A model generated the notes under the pieces. It was not told where the DNA came from. It did not search any database and saw nothing but the letters and a program-made list of their open reading frames with translations. From Alphaproteobacteria bacterium (GTDB lineage: Bacteria; Pseudomonadota; Alphaproteobacteria; Rickettsiales; UBA1997), in NCBI GenBank assembly GCA_016869695.1, contig VGDN01000069.1:1-6279 (forward strand): a stretch of 6,279 nucleotides of DNA, read 5' to 3'. Every line of letters starts with the position of its first letter. Position 1 is the first letter of the stretch. The position numbers and the translations under genes are program-made. Of this stretch, positions 6,021 through 6,279 are shown one piece after another.

Positions 6021-6123
6021 TAAGGGCTAAAAATTGGTCCAGTTTTTGGGGGTCATTATATGTGATTCGGTGGATGATTTCTTTTTTCTGAACTTCGTTA
6101 AGTGAAGGGATTCCTCTTGGCAT
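6004..6123 (-). pseudogene. 5' fragment of an unrecognised gene, truncated by the IS and fused to its terminus
   Basis: From ATG 6121-6123 the frame reads MPRGIPSLNEVQKKEIIHRI then TYN. The IS starts at 6055, within codon 23, so the remaining 16 codons (DPQKLDQFLALTKAEF) are IS terminal sequence, ending in TGA at 6004-6006. The native part resembles the start of helix-turn-helix or transposase-like proteins (a basic Met-Pro-Arg start, then a Gln-Lys-Lys-Glu-Ile-Ile helix), but 22 residues are too few to name a family. It has the only strong Shine-Dalgarno sequence seen next to a start codon in the window. The missing 3' part is not found on the other side of the IS, where a ParB remnant lies in the opposite orientation. 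Confidence 0.55.
6029..6055. repeat. IS terminal inverted repeat, orfA-proximal end
   Basis: Read on the - strand it is TGACCCCCAAAAACTGGACC followed by AATTTTT, the counterpart of 4622-4648. The CCCCCAAAAACTGGAC core is the more canonical of the two ends; the other end carries the divergent five-base block. Confidence 0.9.
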
Positions 6124-6128
6124 AATTT

Positions 6129-6134
6129 CTCCTG
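6129..6134 (-). promoter_or_regulatory. Shine-Dalgarno sequence of the truncated gene
   Basis: On the - strand CAGGAG lies five bases before the ATG at 6123. This supports that start codon and contrasts with the absence of such a motif before pepA, the TauE-like gene and the cco genes. Confidence 0.6.
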
Positions 6135-6155
6135 AAATTGATGGATTAAAATTAG

Positions 6156-6181
6156 CCAGCTGAAGCAAAGACTTCAGCTGG
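6156..6181 (-). terminator. Perfect 10-bp hairpin, possible terminator or element end
   Basis: CCAGCTGAAG (6156-6165) pairs perfectly with CTTCAGCTGG (6172-6181) around a CAAAGA loop. On the - strand the stem is followed by CTAATTTTAAT, a weak T-tract, so it could terminate a gene ending at 6184. An outer pair of arms, AAATTGATG (6135-6143) and CATCAATTT (6187-6195), encloses it. A symmetric nested structure like this could also be a mobile element end or a regulatory leader of the gene starting at 6123. Confidence 0.45.
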
Positions 6182-6183
6182 AT

Positions 6184-6279
6184 TTACATCAATTTGGAAA
6201 GGGAGAAAGTGTCAAAAATTTGGGGTGCAGTGCTGTAGTTTTGAAAAAGATGTGGCTCTTCGAAGACTACTTTTTCTAA
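6184..6279 (-). CDS. Possible 3' end of an unidentified gene, runs off the window
   Basis: On the - strand one frame is open from the window edge for 31 codons to TAA at 6184-6186, ending ...TAPQIFDTFSLSKLM. The hairpin at 6156-6181 sits immediately after the stop, as a terminator would. An open stretch this short can arise by chance and I recognise no family, so this is a weak call. Confidence 0.25.
   Translation of the reverse strand, partial: LEKVVFEEPHLFQNYSTAPQIFDTFSLSKLM

Larger units (their letters stand above)
4622..6055 (-). mobile_element. Decayed IS3-family insertion sequence (1434 bp)
   Basis: Imperfect terminal inverted repeats bound a two-frame transposase on the - strand. The IS has the normal architecture for its family: 27-bp ends starting TGACCCC, orfA with a helix-turn-helix, an A-rich slippery site, and orfB with an rve/DDE integrase domain. 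Its length is within the usual 1.2-1.6 kb, somewhat long because of an extra hairpin-bearing segment after orfB. Three lesions make self-mobilisation unlikely: nonsense codons in orfA (5822-5824) and orfB (5262-5264), and a +1 frameshift near 5185. I see no 3-5 bp target duplication: the left flank ends GGAAC and the right flank starts TTATA. Confidence 0.9.

Noticed and set aside
4611..6073. Similar flanks TCGGGTGGA and TTCGGTGGA as an IS target duplication
   Set aside because: They are not immediately adjacent to both ends, need an indel to align, and are longer than IS3-family duplications; probably chance.
6210..6215. TTGACA on the - strand as a -35 element
   Set aside because: No acceptable -10 hexamer lies 16-18 bases downstream, and it falls inside a possible open frame.

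Overview
The window carries a cbb3-type cytochrome c oxidase operon on the + strand, flanked by the start of an oppositely oriented aminopeptidase gene on the left and by gene debris plus a decayed IS3-family insertion sequence on the right. The organism looks like an AT-leaning proteobacterium, probably an alphaproteobacterium. The main hint is CcoO: its long segment between the heme domain and the conserved [13 protein letters not shown] block ([13 protein letters not shown] ... [10 protein letters not shown]) resembles alphaproteobacterial CcoO as I remember it. All the intact genes read cleanly in the standard code, with both TAA and TGA as stops. The taxonomic placement is inference.

Layout. 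Positions 1-308 (-) hold the first 102 codons of a leucyl aminopeptidase (PepA/M17). Positions 309-577 are a divergent intergenic region with a duplicated pepA start, a 16-bp inverted repeat, a strong bulged hairpin and AT-rich short repeats. Positions 578-1231 (+) encode a TauE/UreH-like membrane protein with MCGP and PCG cysteine motifs, of a type often found with cbb3 oxidase genes. Then come ccoN (1234-2643), ccoO (2636-3376), a small ccoQ (3373-3516) and ccoP (3509-4366), joined by 8-, 4- and 8-base overlaps. Heme and copper ligands are all present, so the oxidase looks functional: CcoP and CcoO pass electrons from cytochrome c to the heme b / heme b3-CuB centre of CcoN, which reduces O2. 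The maturation genes ccoGHIS that commonly follow are not here.

Positions 4442-4606 (+) encode an isolated ParB C-terminal domain remnant. It directly abuts a 1434-bp IS3-family element (4622-6055, transposase on the - strand) that has 27-bp imperfect terminal repeats and three inactivating lesions: a nonsense codon in orfA, a nonsense codon in orfB and a +1 frameshift in orfB. On its far side the IS cuts a second gene (ATG at 6123, -) after about 22 codons. The two flanks are different genes and show no target duplication, which suggests IS-associated rearrangement rather than a clean insertion. The last 150 bases hold nested inverted repeats and a possible 3' end of another - strand gene.

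I see no defence, CRISPR or otherwise novel multi-gene system. The most interesting points are the ParB remnant and IS junctions, the duplicated pepA start, and a repeat-bearing hairpin nested inside the IS.
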